Assembly (NCBI RefSeq): GCF_008017535.1
Contig: NZ_VRUA01000006.1
Span: forward strand, 118,766 to 182,765
Reading direction: 5' to 3'
Length of the DNA: 64,000 nt
DNA from: Ottowia flava
GTDB lineage: Bacteria > Pseudomonadota > Gammaproteobacteria > Burkholderiales > Burkholderiaceae_C
Numbering within the stretch: position 1 is the first letter of the stretch; each line of letters starts with the position of its first letter. The notes beneath the pieces are model-generated. The model was given only the letters and a program-made list of their open reading frames with translations, was not told the DNA's origin and did no database searches. This document shows positions 8,357 through 17,535 of this stretch, in pieces. Made by a program: the position numbers and the translations under genes.

Positions 8357-9373
8357 ATGCCGACCAACCGTCAGATCGTTCTGGACAACCGGCCCGAGGC
8401 CGAAGCCACCGCGTCCAACTTCAAGCTGGTCAGCGCCGACACGCCCGCGCTGGCCGACGGCCAGGTGCTGGTGCGCCACCACTACCTGAGCCTTGACCCG
8501 TACATGCGTGGCCGCATGAACGACAGCAAGAGCTACGCCGCGCCGCAGCCGCTGGGCGAGGTGATGATCGGCGGCACCGTGGGCGAGGTGGCCGAGTCGC
8601 GCCACCCCAAGTTCAAGGTGGGCGACCCGGTCGTGGGCATGGGCGGCTGGCAGGAATACAGCGTGGTCGACGGCAACGCGCCGGGCCTGCTGCGCAAGGT
8701 CGACACCACGCACGTGCCGCTGTCGTACTACCTGGGCGCCGTGGGCATGCCCGGCGTCACCGCGTGGTACGGGCTGACACAGATCATCAACCCCCAGGCG
8801 GGCGAAACCGTGGTCGTCAGTGCCGCCACCGGCGCCGTGGGCAGTGCCTACGCCGCGCTGGCCAAGGCGCGTGGCTGCCGCGTGGTCGGCATCGCGGGTG
8901 GGCCAGAGAAATGCCGCTATGCGGTGGAAGAACTGCACTTCGACGCCTGCATCGACTACCGTGAACACGGCGACGTCAAGGCCATGGCCAAGGCGCTCAA
9001 AGAAGCCTGCCCGAAGGGGATCGACGGCTACTTCGAGAACGTCGGCGGCTACATCCTCGACGCCGCGCTGCTGCGCACCAATGCGTTCGCACGCGTGGCG
9101 GTGTGCGGCATGATCGCCGGCTACGACGGTGCGCCGCTGCCGCTGCAGAACCCCGCGTTGATCCTGATCAACCGGCTGAAGATCGAGGGCTTTATCGTGA
9201 CCGAGCACCTGGATGTGTGGCCGCAGGCGCTGCAGGAGTTGGGCACGCTGGTGGCCCAAGGCCAACTCAAGCCGCGCGAAACCATCGCCCAGGGCATCGA
9301 GGCTGCGCCGGAGGCGTTTCTGGGCCTGCTCAAGGGCAAGAACTTCGGCAAGCAGCTGGTCAAACTCATCTGA
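8357..9373 (+). CDS. NADP-dependent MDR oxidoreductase (PTGR/CurA-like, zinc-free)
   Basis: A 338-residue medium-chain reductase of the leukotriene B4 12-hydroxydehydrogenase/prostaglandin reductase group. The N-terminus LSLDPYMRGRM and the nucleotide-binding segment SAATGAVGSAYAALAK (about residues 154-170) are typical, and the zinc-binding cysteines of alcohol dehydrogenases are absent. Relatives such as E. coli CurA reduce the alpha,beta double bond of enones and enals with NADPH. It stands between two acyl-CoA genes in a same-strand run, so it may process unsaturated intermediates. Confidence 0.9.
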   Translation: MPTNRQIVLDNRPEAEATASNFKLVSADTPALADGQVLVRHHYLSLDPYMRGRMNDSKSYAAPQPLGEVMIGGTVGEVAESRHPKFKVGDPVVGMGGWQEYSVVDGNAPGLLRKVDTTHVPLSYYLGAVGMPGVTAWYGLTQIINPQAGETVVVSAATGAVGSAYAALAKARGCRVVGIAGGPEKCRYAVEELHFDACIDYREHGDVKAMAKALKEACPKGIDGYFENVGGYILDAALLRTNAFARVAVCGMIAGYDGAPLPLQNPALILINRLKIEGFIVTEHLDVWPQALQELGTLVAQGQLKPRETIAQGIEAAPEAFLGLLKGKNFGKQLVKLI

Positions 9374-9388
9374 CTTGCGGAGACCGCC

Positions 9389-11035
9389 ATGGCCGCCACC
9401 CACGAGGTTTTCAACCAGCCCACGCCGCTGGCCGACACCAACCTGTTCAGCGCCAACCGGGCCTTGCAGGACGCGCTGCGCCTGAATGCGCCGGGCCTCG
9501 CCACCGATCGGCTGCAGGCGCTGGGCGCCCTGGTTGGCAGTGCCGCGATGCAGGACCACGCGCGTCTGGCCAACGTGCACACGCCCGAGCTGCGCACGCA
9601 CGACCGGCAGGGCCACCGCATTGATGAGGTCGAGTTCCACCCCGCCTACCACGCGCTGATGGCGGCGGCCACCGGCGCTGGCCTGCACGGCACGCCGTAC
9701 GCATCAGAAGAGCAGGCCACCGGGCACGCCCACACGCAGCGCGCGGCCGCGTTCATGCTGTTCACCGAGCTCGAGCCGTCGATCCTGTGCCCGATCTCGA
9801 TGACCTACGCCGTCACGCCCGCGCTGCGCGACAACCCGGCCATCTACGCCGACTGGGCGCCCAAGCTGGCCGCGCAGGCCTACGACCCGGCGCTCAAGCT
9901 GTGGCGCGACAAGCCCGGTGTGACCATGGGCATGGGCATGACGGAAAAGCAGGGCGGCTCCGACGTGCGCGCCAACACCACGCAGGCGGTGCTGGACGGG
10001 CAGGACGAATGGGGCGCGCGCTACCGGCTGGCGGGGCACAAGTGGTTCTTTTCGGCCCCGATGTGCGACGCCTTCCTGGTGCTGGCGCAGGCGCCGGGCG
10101 GCCTGTCGTGCTTCTTTTTGCCGCGCGTCCTGCCGGACGGCAGCCGCAATGGGCTGCGCATCCAGCGCCTGAAGGACAAGCTGGGCAACAAGGCCAACGC
10201 CAGCTCCGAAGTCGAATTCGACGGTGCCAGCGCGTGGCTGGTCGGCGAAGAAGGCCGCGGCGTGCCGCAGATCCTGGCTATGGGCACCATGACGCGGCTG
10301 GACTGCGCCCTGGGCACCAGCGGGCTGATGCGCCAGGCGCTCAGCCAGGCCATGCACCACACGGCGCAGCGCCAGGCCTTTGGCAAGCCGCTGATGGAGC
10401 ACGCGCTGATGCAGAACGTGCTGGCCGATCTTGCTATCGAGAGCGAAGCTGCTTGCGCTCTGTCCATACGCCTTGCACGCACTTTTGACCAACAAAGCGA
10501 TGCGCGTGAGCAGCTGCTGTCGCGCGTGCTCACGCCGATCGCCAAGTTCTGGATCTGCAAGCGCGGCAGCCTGTTCGCGCAGGAAGCCATGGAATGCCTG
10601 GGCGGCAACGGTTACGTGGAAGAGGGCGGTGAAGGCGTGCTGGCGCGCATCTACCGCGAAATGCCGGTCAACAGCATCTGGGAAGGCGCTGGCAACATCA
10701 TGGCGCTGGACCTGCTGCGCGCCATGCGCAAGGGCGACGTGACCGAGGCGCTGATGCAGGAGCTGGCCCCGGCGCGCGGCCAGCACGCCGCGCTGGACCG
10801 CATGATCGACGCCGTGCCCACGCTGCTGGACGTGCAGGCCAACGAAAGCGCGGCGCGCACGCTGGCGCGCGACGTGGCGCTGACGGTGCAAGGCGCGCTG
10901 CTGGCGCAGACGGCGCCGGCGGCGGTGTTCGGTGCGTTCTGCGATTCGCGCCTGGCCACGCGCCACGACGTGTTCGGCACGCTGGGCAGCGGCGCCGACA
11001 TACACGCCATCATCGAGCGCGCCAGGCCCCACTGA
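9389..11035 (+). CDS. acyl-CoA dehydrogenase family protein, AidB-like
   Basis: 548 residues, close to E. coli AidB (541 in my recollection) and distinct from the first dehydrogenase in this window. Signatures: MGMGMTEKQGGSDVRANTT, YRLAGHKWFFSAPMCDAFLV and the C-terminal QEAMECLGGNGYVEEGGEGV. AidB is a flavoprotein with isovaleryl-CoA dehydrogenase activity and a role in alkylation stress; which role applies here cannot be told. It starts 15 bp after the MDR gene. Codons 348-368 (10431-10493) show an AT-richer patch that resembles the dispersed repeat, but the encoded helix is conserved in AidB, so I regard the resemblance as uncertain. Confidence 0.88.
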   Translation: MAATHEVFNQPTPLADTNLFSANRALQDALRLNAPGLATDRLQALGALVGSAAMQDHARLANVHTPELRTHDRQGHRIDEVEFHPAYHALMAAATGAGLHGTPYASEEQATGHAHTQRAAAFMLFTELEPSILCPISMTYAVTPALRDNPAIYADWAPKLAAQAYDPALKLWRDKPGVTMGMGMTEKQGGSDVRANTTQAVLDGQDEWGARYRLAGHKWFFSAPMCDAFLVLAQAPGGLSCFFLPRVLPDGSRNGLRIQRLKDKLGNKANASSEVEFDGASAWLVGEEGRGVPQILAMGTMTRLDCALGTSGLMRQALSQAMHHTAQRQAFGKPLMEHALMQNVLADLAIESEAACALSIRLARTFDQQSDAREQLLSRVLTPIAKFWICKRGSLFAQEAMECLGGNGYVEEGGEGVLARIYREMPVNSIWEGAGNIMALDLLRAMRKGDVTEALMQELAPARGQHAALDRMIDAVPTLLDVQANESAARTLARDVALTVQGALLAQTAPAAVFGAFCDSRLATRHDVFGTLGSGADIHAIIERARPH

Positions 11036-11062
11036 ACCGGCATCACGTCAAGAAGGAACCTC

Positions 11063-11971
11063 ATGATCACGGATTTCAAAGGCAAGACCGCGGTGCTGAC
11101 CGGCGCCGGTTCGGGCTTTGGGCTGGAATGCGCGCGCATCGCGGCGCAGCGCGGCATGAACGTGGTGCTGGTCGATATCCAGCCCGACGCGCTGGCCGCG
11201 GCCGAGAAGGAAATCCAGGCGCTGGGTGCCCGCACGCTGGCGCGCCGCATCGACGTCAGCCAACCCGCGGTGATGGACCTGCTGGCCCAGCACGTGAAGG
11301 AAGAGTTTGGCGCGCCGCACTTCGTGTTCAACAACGCGGGCGTGGGCGCCGGCGGCCTGATCTGGGAAAACTCCGTCAAGGACTGGGAGTGGGTGCTGGG
11401 CGTCAACCTGTGGGGTGTCATCAACGGCGTGCGCGGCTTCACGCCGATGATGCTGGAAGAGGCGCGCCGCAACCCCGCGTACCAGGGCCACATCGTCAAC
11501 ACCGCCAGCATGGCCGGGCTGCTGACACCGCCCAACATGGGCATCTACAACGTGAGCAAGCACGCCGTGGTCGCGCTGACCGAAACGCTGTACCAGGACC
11601 TGCGCCTGGTCACCGACCAGATCAGCGCCAGCGTGCTGTGCCCATACTTCGTGGCCACCGGCATCAGCCACAGCGAGCGCAACCGCCCGGATGCCCAGCC
11701 AGCCGGTGAGATGACCGCCTCGCAGCGCATCAGCCAGGCGCAGACCGACAAGGCCGTGACCAGCGGCAAGGTGAGCGCGGCCGAAGTGGCGCACAAGGTG
11801 TTTGAAGCGATCGAACACGACCAGTTCTACATCTACAGCCACCCCAAGGCGCTGGGCAACGTGAAGTCGCGCACCGACGCGATCCTGGCCACCCAGAACC
11901 CGCCCGACCCGTTTGCCGAGCGGCCCGAGATCGGGGAAGGCCTGCGCGCGGCGCTGCGCGGACAGCCCTGA
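11063..11971 (+). CDS. SDR-family oxidoreductase
   Basis: 302 residues, longer than the classical SDR core, with TGAGSGFGLECARIA at the N-terminus, NNAGVGAGG, catalytic Ser in NTASMAGLL and YNVSKHA with the catalytic Tyr and Lys. The extended C-terminal part (EVAHKVFEAIEHDQFYIYSH) is typical of SDRs annotated as uncharacterised ketoreductases near acyl-CoA dehydrogenases. It follows the AidB-like gene by 27 bp with AAGGA before the ATG and is probably its partner. Substrate unknown. Confidence 0.87.
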   Translation: MITDFKGKTAVLTGAGSGFGLECARIAAQRGMNVVLVDIQPDALAAAEKEIQALGARTLARRIDVSQPAVMDLLAQHVKEEFGAPHFVFNNAGVGAGGLIWENSVKDWEWVLGVNLWGVINGVRGFTPMMLEEARRNPAYQGHIVNTASMAGLLTPPNMGIYNVSKHAVVALTETLYQDLRLVTDQISASVLCPYFVATGISHSERNRPDAQPAGEMTASQRISQAQTDKAVTSGKVSAAEVAHKVFEAIEHDQFYIYSHPKALGNVKSRTDAILATQNPPDPFAERPEIGEGLRAALRGQP

Positions 11972-12015
11972 ACCAGTTGTTCAGCGGCCGGCTGGTGCAG
12001 GTTGATCACCAGAAC

Positions 12016-12082
12016 GCTTCTTTTTCGATAGCTGGTTGCGCAGATCTGGTACGCGCTACAGCCATATTCTGCGAAATTTTTG
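12016..12082 (-). repeat. Dispersed repeat copy 4 (reverse)
   Basis: Between the SDR and the lipid-kinase gene: TTTTCGATAGCTGGTTGCGC, then AGATCTGGTACGCGCTACAG, ending in GCGAAATTTTT. After this copy no clear repeat occurs until 22.3 kb. Confidence 0.78.
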
Positions 12083-12140
12083 GCGGCATGCTTTCTTCGC
12101 GGCGTTGACCGACAGACGCTGAGCATGGGCGCCAGTTACA

Positions 12141-13091
12141 GTGGGCCCCATGGCTTTGCCGTCGCCACCGCTGTTCATCGTTTTCAACGCATCGTCTGGC
12201 GGGGCGGATGCCGAGCAGGCCAGTGGCCGCGTTGGCGATTTGCTGACCGCGGCCGGCAGGCCGCACGAGATCATCCGGGTGCGCGGCGATGAGGAGTTGA
12301 CGCGCGCCACGGTCCGCGCATCGCACGCAGCGCGGGAAGCCCATGGTGCCGTCGTTGCAGCGGGTGGCGATGGCACGCTGAACGCGGTGGCCCAAGTGGT
12401 CTGGAACGCCGACCAGGTGATGGGCGTGCTGCCACAAGGCACTTTCAACTACTTTGGCCGCACGCACGGCATGCCTACCGCGCTGGACGACAGCGTGGCC
12501 GCGCTGCTGTCTGCGCGCGAACAGGCGGTCACCGTCGGCTTGCTGGGCGAGCGGGTCTTCCTGGTGAATGCCAGTGTTGGACTGTACCCGCGCCTGCTGG
12601 AAGAGCGCGAATCGGCGAAGCGCCGCTTCGGGCGCCGCCGCGTTGTCGCCTTGCTCTCGGGCCTGGGCACCATCCTGCGCGGGGGCAGCGTGCTGACGCT
12701 GGAGCTGAGCGTCGAAGGGCAAACGCGCGTGGTGCGCACGCGAACGCTGTTCGTGGGCAACAACGAACTGCAGTTGCAGGAAATCGGCCTGCGGCACGCC
12801 GTCGACGTCGAGCAGGGTCGGTTGGCGGCGATCACGTTGCAGCCGGTGTCGACGCTGCGCACGCTGTGGCTACTGATTCGCGGCGCGCTGGGCCGCCTGG
12901 ACGGTGCCGAAGGGGTGGACAGCTTCGCTTTCGACCAGCTGGTGGTGCGCATGCGCCGGCGCGTGCGCTGGGTCAAGGTGGCGCTGGATGGCGAGGTCCT
13001 GCGCATGCCTCCGCCACTGGTTTTCCGTACCGCACCGAGGCCACTGCGCCTGTTGCTGCCCGCCGCAGAGGCAGAGGAGGGCTCGGCGTGA
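12141..13091 (+). CDS. diacylglycerol-kinase-family lipid kinase
   Basis: About 316 residues (313 if the internal ATG at 12150 is used instead of GTG 12141). The kinase catalytic motif VAAGGDGTLNAVAQVV is at about residue 72-87, with the LPQGTFNYFGR segment next, as in YegS/DgkB/LCB5-type kinases. It should phosphorylate a lipid such as diacylglycerol or a related lipid alcohol. Its stop overlaps the start of the metallophosphoesterase gene by 4 bp (GTGA), implying translational coupling. Confidence 0.88.
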   Translation: MGPMALPSPPLFIVFNASSGGADAEQASGRVGDLLTAAGRPHEIIRVRGDEELTRATVRASHAAREAHGAVVAAGGDGTLNAVAQVVWNADQVMGVLPQGTFNYFGRTHGMPTALDDSVAALLSAREQAVTVGLLGERVFLVNASVGLYPRLLEERESAKRRFGRRRVVALLSGLGTILRGGSVLTLELSVEGQTRVVRTRTLFVGNNELQLQEIGLRHAVDVEQGRLAAITLQPVSTLRTLWLLIRGALGRLDGAEGVDSFAFDQLVVRMRRRVRWVKVALDGEVLRMPPPLVFRTAPRPLRLLLPAAEAEEGSA

Positions 13092-13900
13092 TCCTGCACC
13101 TGACCGACCCCCACTTCGGAGCCGAACGGCCCGAGGTGGTGCAAGGCCTGATAGCGCTGGCGGCGTACCGCCGGCCGCGGCTGGTGGTTGTGTCCGGCGA
13201 CATCACGCAACGTGCGCGGCAGGGCCAGTTTGCCGCTGCGCACCGCTTTCTGAACAGCTTGTGCGCCGAATGCGGGGCCGATCCGCGCACCGATCTGCTG
13301 GTCATTCCTGGCAACCACGATCTGCCCCTGTACAACCTGGCGCTGCGTGTCGCCGACCCCTATGGACCTTACACGCGCTGGTTCGGGGCGGACCTGGAGC
13401 CCACCGTGGCGCAGCACGGCGCCTGTCTGCTGGGTGTCAACACCACCCGACCATGGCGTCACAAGCACGGCGAAGTGTCGACCGCCCAGATCGCACGCGT
13501 GGTGGATCGCCTGCACCGCTGTGCACCCGCGGCGCTGAAGATCGTAGTGACCCACCAACCGGTGCACGCGATCGAGGCGGACGATGCCAAGGACCTGCTG
13601 CGCGGGCACGCCGCCGCGGCACAGGCCTGGGCAGATGCTGGCGCGGATCTGCTGCTGTCGGGCCATACGCACCAGTCGTTCGTTGCGCCCCTGCCGCCAC
13701 CGCTCAATGCCACCTGGGTGGTGCAGACTGGCACGGCGGTGTCGCGGCGCATCCGTGAGCGCGTGCCCAACAGCGTGCACTTCATCCGCTACGCAGGTTT
13801 GCCGACGGATCAGCGCGCGGCGGTAGAGCGCTGGGATTGGGACGATGCCGGGGCGTTCGAGCAGACGGCAGACACGGTCATACCGGCGCGCGGCGGCTGA
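13088..13900 (+). CDS. calcineurin-like metallophosphoesterase
   Basis: A 270-residue protein with the complete metallophosphoesterase signature in order: HLTDPHFG (Asp-x-His), VVVSGDITQ (Gly-Asp), LVIPGNHDLP (Gly-Asn-His-Asp), VTHQPVH and LLSGHTHQSF. It needs two metal ions and hydrolyses phosphomono- or diesters. GTG 13088 overlaps the lipid-kinase stop, so the two enzymes are made together, suggesting opposing or successive steps on a phospholipid; this is inference. Its end abuts the convergent Sel1 gene (4 bp gap). Confidence 0.9.
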   Translation: MILHLTDPHFGAERPEVVQGLIALAAYRRPRLVVVSGDITQRARQGQFAAAHRFLNSLCAECGADPRTDLLVIPGNHDLPLYNLALRVADPYGPYTRWFGADLEPTVAQHGACLLGVNTTRPWRHKHGEVSTAQIARVVDRLHRCAPAALKIVVTHQPVHAIEADDAKDLLRGHAAAAQAWADAGADLLLSGHTHQSFVAPLPPPLNATWVVQTGTAVSRRIRERVPNSVHFIRYAGLPTDQRAAVERWDWDDAGAFEQTADTVIPARGG

Positions 13901-13904
13901 AACG

Positions 13905-15182
13905 TCATCGCCCGACCTGCGTCAGTTGGTCGCGCCAGAACCTGGGCATCAGATCGAACAGTGGCGTGGCTTCGCGTTGCAGTGTGTGTGCATTCAGAAC
14001 GGTGCCCACCACGGGCAGCGAACTGGCGGTGTCGACAAAGGCCAATTGGCGCATCCACGCCAGGTTGATGCCGCCCAGGGGGTCGGGCTGCGCGTAGATG
14101 AGTTGCAGCATCCGGCGCGCTTCCAGGCTGCCGCGCGTCTCGGCCAGGCGATAGAGACGTATCGCTTCCGCGTAGTTCATGGGAACGCCCACGCCACGGT
14201 GGTAGCGCCGGGCTGCCTCCAGCGCTTCGCTGGCGCTCGGCGACGGCGGGACGCGCTCGGGCTTGAGTGCCTGGTCTGCAAGGCGTGCCTGTACCTCCCT
14301 TAGGTTGTAGGCAGCAGCATCGGAGTGGGGCGCTGCACGGCGGAAATAACCCACGGCTTGCTCGAGTTGGCCGCGCCCCACCGCCAGCATGCCGAGCTCC
14401 GTTAGCGCCTGCACATCGCCGTCGGCGGCGGCCCGCTGCAGCAGGCCCATGCCTGGCCGAGGCGCCTCCATGCCGTCCGGACCGGGTGGCCCGACCTGCA
14501 GGGGCGTCTGGCGCTGCGCAAGCAACCAGCCAAGATAGTCGGCACGCGCCGCGTGGCTGGCGCGCAGTTGCGCGATGCTGCGATCGGCCACCAGCGGCTG
14601 CGCGGGTCCCACGCAGCCGTCGATGGCGCACCAGGCCAGACCGGCATCGGCCCAGGGCTCACGCCCGTTGGAGGCGGCACGCTGAAACCACAGCTGGGCA
14701 GAGGAAGGATCGCGTCGCACACCCGCGCCATGCAGATGAATCAAGCCAAGCAGCCAAGCCGCCTGAGCCGATCGCGCGGTGGCGCCGTAGCGACCACTGC
14801 CGCTGGGGTTCGCGGCGCGCTGCAGTTGCCTGAGTTCGCGCGCCACAGCCTGAGCGCGAATGTCCCGCGTGCCGGGCAGTTCCGAAACCAGTGGAGCGGC
14901 TTCGATCCGGGGGGTATCGCCCGGTGGTCGCGGGTGGATCGGATCGCGCGCGACGGGTGCGGCTTCCAGTGGCGGCAGTGCTGGCGTTGCGCGTTCCGCG
15001 GCTGGCTCTGGCAGGGCGATGCGCGAAGGCGCTCCGGGCAGGTTGGACGGGGCGCCGGTCAAGCTGAACGCTGCGCCGGCGACGAGGCACATCACACACG
15101 CACAGGCAGCACGTTGCGCTGGCCGTGCCGCGCCGCTGGCGGGCATCGCGGGCAAGACGTCGCGGAGGACGGTCGCGAGCAT
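13905..15182 (-). CDS. Sel1/TPR-like repeat protein, last gene of the CsgG-like locus
   Basis: 425 residues. A hydrophobic stretch near residues 25-45 (CVMCLVAGAAFSLTGA) suggests export or membrane anchoring, then a Pro/Ala-rich linker to about 110, then helical Sel1-like repeats: AAWLLGLIHLHGAGVRRDPSSAQ, LLQRAAADGDVQALTELGML and ARRYHRGVGVPMNYAEAIRLYRLAE. Sel1 repeats are protein-interaction scaffolds, often in envelope assemblies. The gene starts 18 bp after the CsgG-like gene, so it belongs to that unit. The ATG at 15182 lacks a strong ribosome site, consistent with coupled translation. Confidence 0.8.
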   Translation of the reverse strand: MLATVLRDVLPAMPASGAARPAQRAACACVMCLVAGAAFSLTGAPSNLPGAPSRIALPEPAAERATPALPPLEAAPVARDPIHPRPPGDTPRIEAAPLVSELPGTRDIRAQAVARELRQLQRAANPSGSGRYGATARSAQAAWLLGLIHLHGAGVRRDPSSAQLWFQRAASNGREPWADAGLAWCAIDGCVGPAQPLVADRSIAQLRASHAARADYLGWLLAQRQTPLQVGPPGPDGMEAPRPGMGLLQRAAADGDVQALTELGMLAVGRGQLEQAVGYFRRAAPHSDAAAYNLREVQARLADQALKPERVPPSPSASEALEAARRYHRGVGVPMNYAEAIRLYRLAETRGSLEARRMLQLIYAQPDPLGGINLAWMRQLAFVDTASSLPVVGTVLNAHTLQREATPLFDLMPRFWRDQLTQVGR

Positions 15183-15200
15183 GGCCGGGCCCCAAGGCGC

Positions 15201-16937
15201 TCACTTGGTCGCGGGCGCGGCTTCGGTGGGAGCCGGGGCCGGACGCGGCACGACATTCCATTGCACCAACTGCGTCACGTAACCGGCCGATCCCATGGCT
15301 GCGGCATAGCGCTGCTGCAGTCCTTCCGCGCCATTCACGCCGATCAGGGCGGTAAGTGCCCGCCCTTGCAGCTCTGGTGGCAGCAGCGGATCGGCAGCCT
15401 GTGCCGTGGCCAGACAAATCACCGTCTCGACGCCGGGGCGCCCCGCGTCCAGGATGAAGCCCGGGTTAGGGCCCATCCAGTCGGGAATGCGCACCGCCAG
15501 GTTGGCCGAGACCAGCGAATTGGGCTGCAGGGCGTTAGGAAGAATGCGCATGGTCTGGCCACGCGAGTCGATGAAGTAGCAGTACAAGTGAGACGTCCTG
15601 TTCACCCGTGCCGACAGGAAGATCTGCTCACCTTCGGTGAACGGTTGTCGCTCGCCTGCGGGTTGCGGGTTTTCGATCTGCATGTCGATCAGCCAGGGGG
15701 CGGGGGTGCCGCCGGTCAGGCCGGCGACACGCTGCCCCTCCGGCCCCGTGATCTGCATCGGGCCGTTGCTCGCCCAGCCGATGCGGGAGAGCGCGCCGCT
15801 CTCGTTCAGCGCAACGAAGTTGCGCAGGGCCGCGTCGTAGGTGGGGAAGTCCACCACGCCGCTGACCACCACGCCACGGTCGGATTGGAAGCGTGACAGC
15901 GCATACCGCATGGCGGGCTCGTTGATCGGCATGACTTCCGAGCCTGCCGGCAGGTAGCCGCGGCTGATGAGTGAGGCCTTGACCAGCGCAAATTGACCCG
16001 CAGGGCCGCTTTCCGCGTACCAGTCGCGCATCTGCCGCTGAAAGTTCGGGTTGGTCTGATCGAGCATCAGGCATTGCCAATAGGGCACACGCGCCCACTT
16101 GCCGACGAGCTCGATCATGGCCAGGTCCACCAGCGTGCGCACCGCGCCACCGGCGCCGAGCGCGTAGTCGCGCCCGATGTTGAACTTGACGCCGTAGTCG
16201 CCAATTCGGCCAGCCAGATCGAACCCCTGGCCGGCCCCGCCAATCACAACCTCGTTCGCGGAGTCCAGCCCCGGAATGATGGTGCGGGTACGGAAGTCGC
16301 CCAGGTGGGCTTCCAGCGCGACCACGGTGGCGGCCTTGCTGTTGCTGTAGCCCGTGTCCAGTCGGCTGGCGGACGTCCCGGCCGACAGGCGGTTGCTGAG
16401 GACATTCTGATCAACGAACGCGATGGCGCCGGACACGTACAGTGCCGGTCGCTGCAACTGCATCTGGTTGTTGTTGAGCAGAATCGTCGAGAGGTTCTGA
16501 ACGGTGTCCTGGCGCGCGATGTCCACTTCAAAATCGACGAAGCGGAAGGCATTGCTCACGTGCGACATCTGCGAGAGCGAGGTGATCACCATGTCCTTCA
16601 CGGCGGCCGGCACCTTGCCCGAGAAGTCCGGAAACTGCTTGCTGGTGATCAAGGTGGTCGGCAGATTGGCCGCACGCAGCATGTGGTCCATGCACACCAG
16701 CGATTCGGAGAAGCTGGAAATCGAACGCACCGGCCGCACGGTGGGCCGGTCGGCCGTAAAGGCGGCCTCGTGGTATTCGGTATCCCTGCGTGGATCCAGC
16801 GGAGCGCACCCACTGATCAAGCCGAGTCCCAGCAGGCACATGTAAACCCAGGTGGAAAAACGGCCGCGACGACGATTCGTCCGGGTTGCCAGTGCCCGGT
16901 CACTCGACAGGGTCCGTGGTGCGTCAAGGTGTTTCAT
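15201..16937 (-). CDS. CsgG/HfaB-like outer-membrane lipoprotein with peptidoglycan-binding-like and DUF4384 domains
   Basis: 578 residues. An N-terminal signal ends in a lipobox (GLISGCAP, Cys about 44). Residues about 60-300 resemble the CsgG/HfaB domain (ISSFSESLVCMDHMLR, VKFNIGRDYALGAGGAVRTLVDLAMIELVGKW). Residues about 310-390 look like a peptidoglycan-binding module (FALVKASLISRGYLPAG, ALSRFQSDRGVVVSGVVDF), and about 400-520 like DUF4384. CsgG forms the outer-membrane pore for curli subunits, HfaB serves the Caulobacter holdfast anchor. GGAGGAAGG precedes ATG 16937. With the repeat protein and small secreted protein upstream it probably exports or anchors them. Confidence 0.8.
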   Translation of the reverse strand: MKHLDAPRTLSSDRALATRTNRRRGRFSTWVYMCLLGLGLISGCAPLDPRRDTEYHEAAFTADRPTVRPVRSISSFSESLVCMDHMLRAANLPTTLITSKQFPDFSGKVPAAVKDMVITSLSQMSHVSNAFRFVDFEVDIARQDTVQNLSTILLNNNQMQLQRPALYVSGAIAFVDQNVLSNRLSAGTSASRLDTGYSNSKAATVVALEAHLGDFRTRTIIPGLDSANEVVIGGAGQGFDLAGRIGDYGVKFNIGRDYALGAGGAVRTLVDLAMIELVGKWARVPYWQCLMLDQTNPNFQRQMRDWYAESGPAGQFALVKASLISRGYLPAGSEVMPINEPAMRYALSRFQSDRGVVVSGVVDFPTYDAALRNFVALNESGALSRIGWASNGPMQITGPEGQRVAGLTGGTPAPWLIDMQIENPQPAGERQPFTEGEQIFLSARVNRTSHLYCYFIDSRGQTMRILPNALQPNSLVSANLAVRIPDWMGPNPGFILDAGRPGVETVICLATAQAADPLLPPELQGRALTALIGVNGAEGLQQRYAAAMGSAGYVTQLVQWNVVPRPAPAPTEAAPATK

Positions 16938-17034
16938 CTTCCCTTCCTCCCGTGGATGCCCTTGGAACCGGACCGATTTCAGTCCCGATCACGGCGGTGA
17001 GCGGATCGGCCCGGTAGCCGCGTGAACGTGGCCG

Positions 17035-17439
17035 TCAGTTGCACAGGTTCACGAGGTCGCCGCGCAGCACGACCACTTGTTCGTTGTTGCCCAGCTTGTT
17101 GCCGGGGGTCGTAGTACTTCCAACCGACTGATAGCAGGTCGTGCGCAGTCCCTGCGTGCGCACCGACTGCACGACGTCGCGCTCGGTCGCCACTTCACCC
17201 GGCGTCGCGCCATAGGCCTTGGCCGTATAGCGCGACACCTTGGCCTGCATGTCGTCGGGCATGTCGCGGCGGTAGTTGATGTCGCCCGACTTCGCCGGTG
17301 CGGCGGTGGGCAGTTGCAGGTAGTTCACCCGGCCTTGGATCTGTACGGGATCCTCGCCAGGCGCGGCCGCCTGGGCTGGCGTCAAACCGACAAGCCACAG
17401 GGGCAGCGTGGCCAGCGCGAGTGTGTTCCAGATCGACAT
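17035..17439 (-). CDS. small secreted protein of the CsgG-like locus, unknown family
   Basis: 134 residues with a clear signal peptide (LALATLPLWLVGLTPAQAAA, cleavage about residue 25). The mature protein ends in NKLGNNEQVVVLRGDLVNLCN and carries two cysteines (TTCYQSVGS and the Leu-Cys-Asn end) that could form a disulfide. The Asn/Gln content near the C-terminus is curlin- or HfaA-like but I see no clean curlin repeat. Strong ribosome site GGAGG before ATG 17439. By position and size it could be the minor subunit, comparable to HfaA in hfaABD; that is inference. Confidence 0.7.
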   Translation of the reverse strand: MSIWNTLALATLPLWLVGLTPAQAAAPGEDPVQIQGRVNYLQLPTAAPAKSGDINYRRDMPDDMQAKVSRYTAKAYGATPGEVATERDVVQSVRTQGLRTTCYQSVGSTTTPGNKLGNNEQVVVLRGDLVNLCN

Positions 17440-17535
17440 GGTGTGCCTCCTTGCGTGGTGATGGTTAACCCGTTCCGGCCCCGCGCGTGCGTCGGGGCCA
17501 GGACAAGTCAGGGCATCGGACGTTCCGATGCCGAC

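Noticed and set aside
8210..9688. A 492-codon minus-strand frame opposite the MDR and AidB-like genes
   Set aside because: Antisense shadow; both genes on the plus strand have complete family motifs.
10431..10493. Repeat-like stretch inside the AidB-like gene (GCTATCGAGAGCGAAGCTGC then TTGCGC)
   Set aside because: The encoded helix (LADLAIESEAACALSIRLA) is conserved in AidB proteins, so the similarity may be chance; not counted as a copy, although the local codons are AT-richer than normal.
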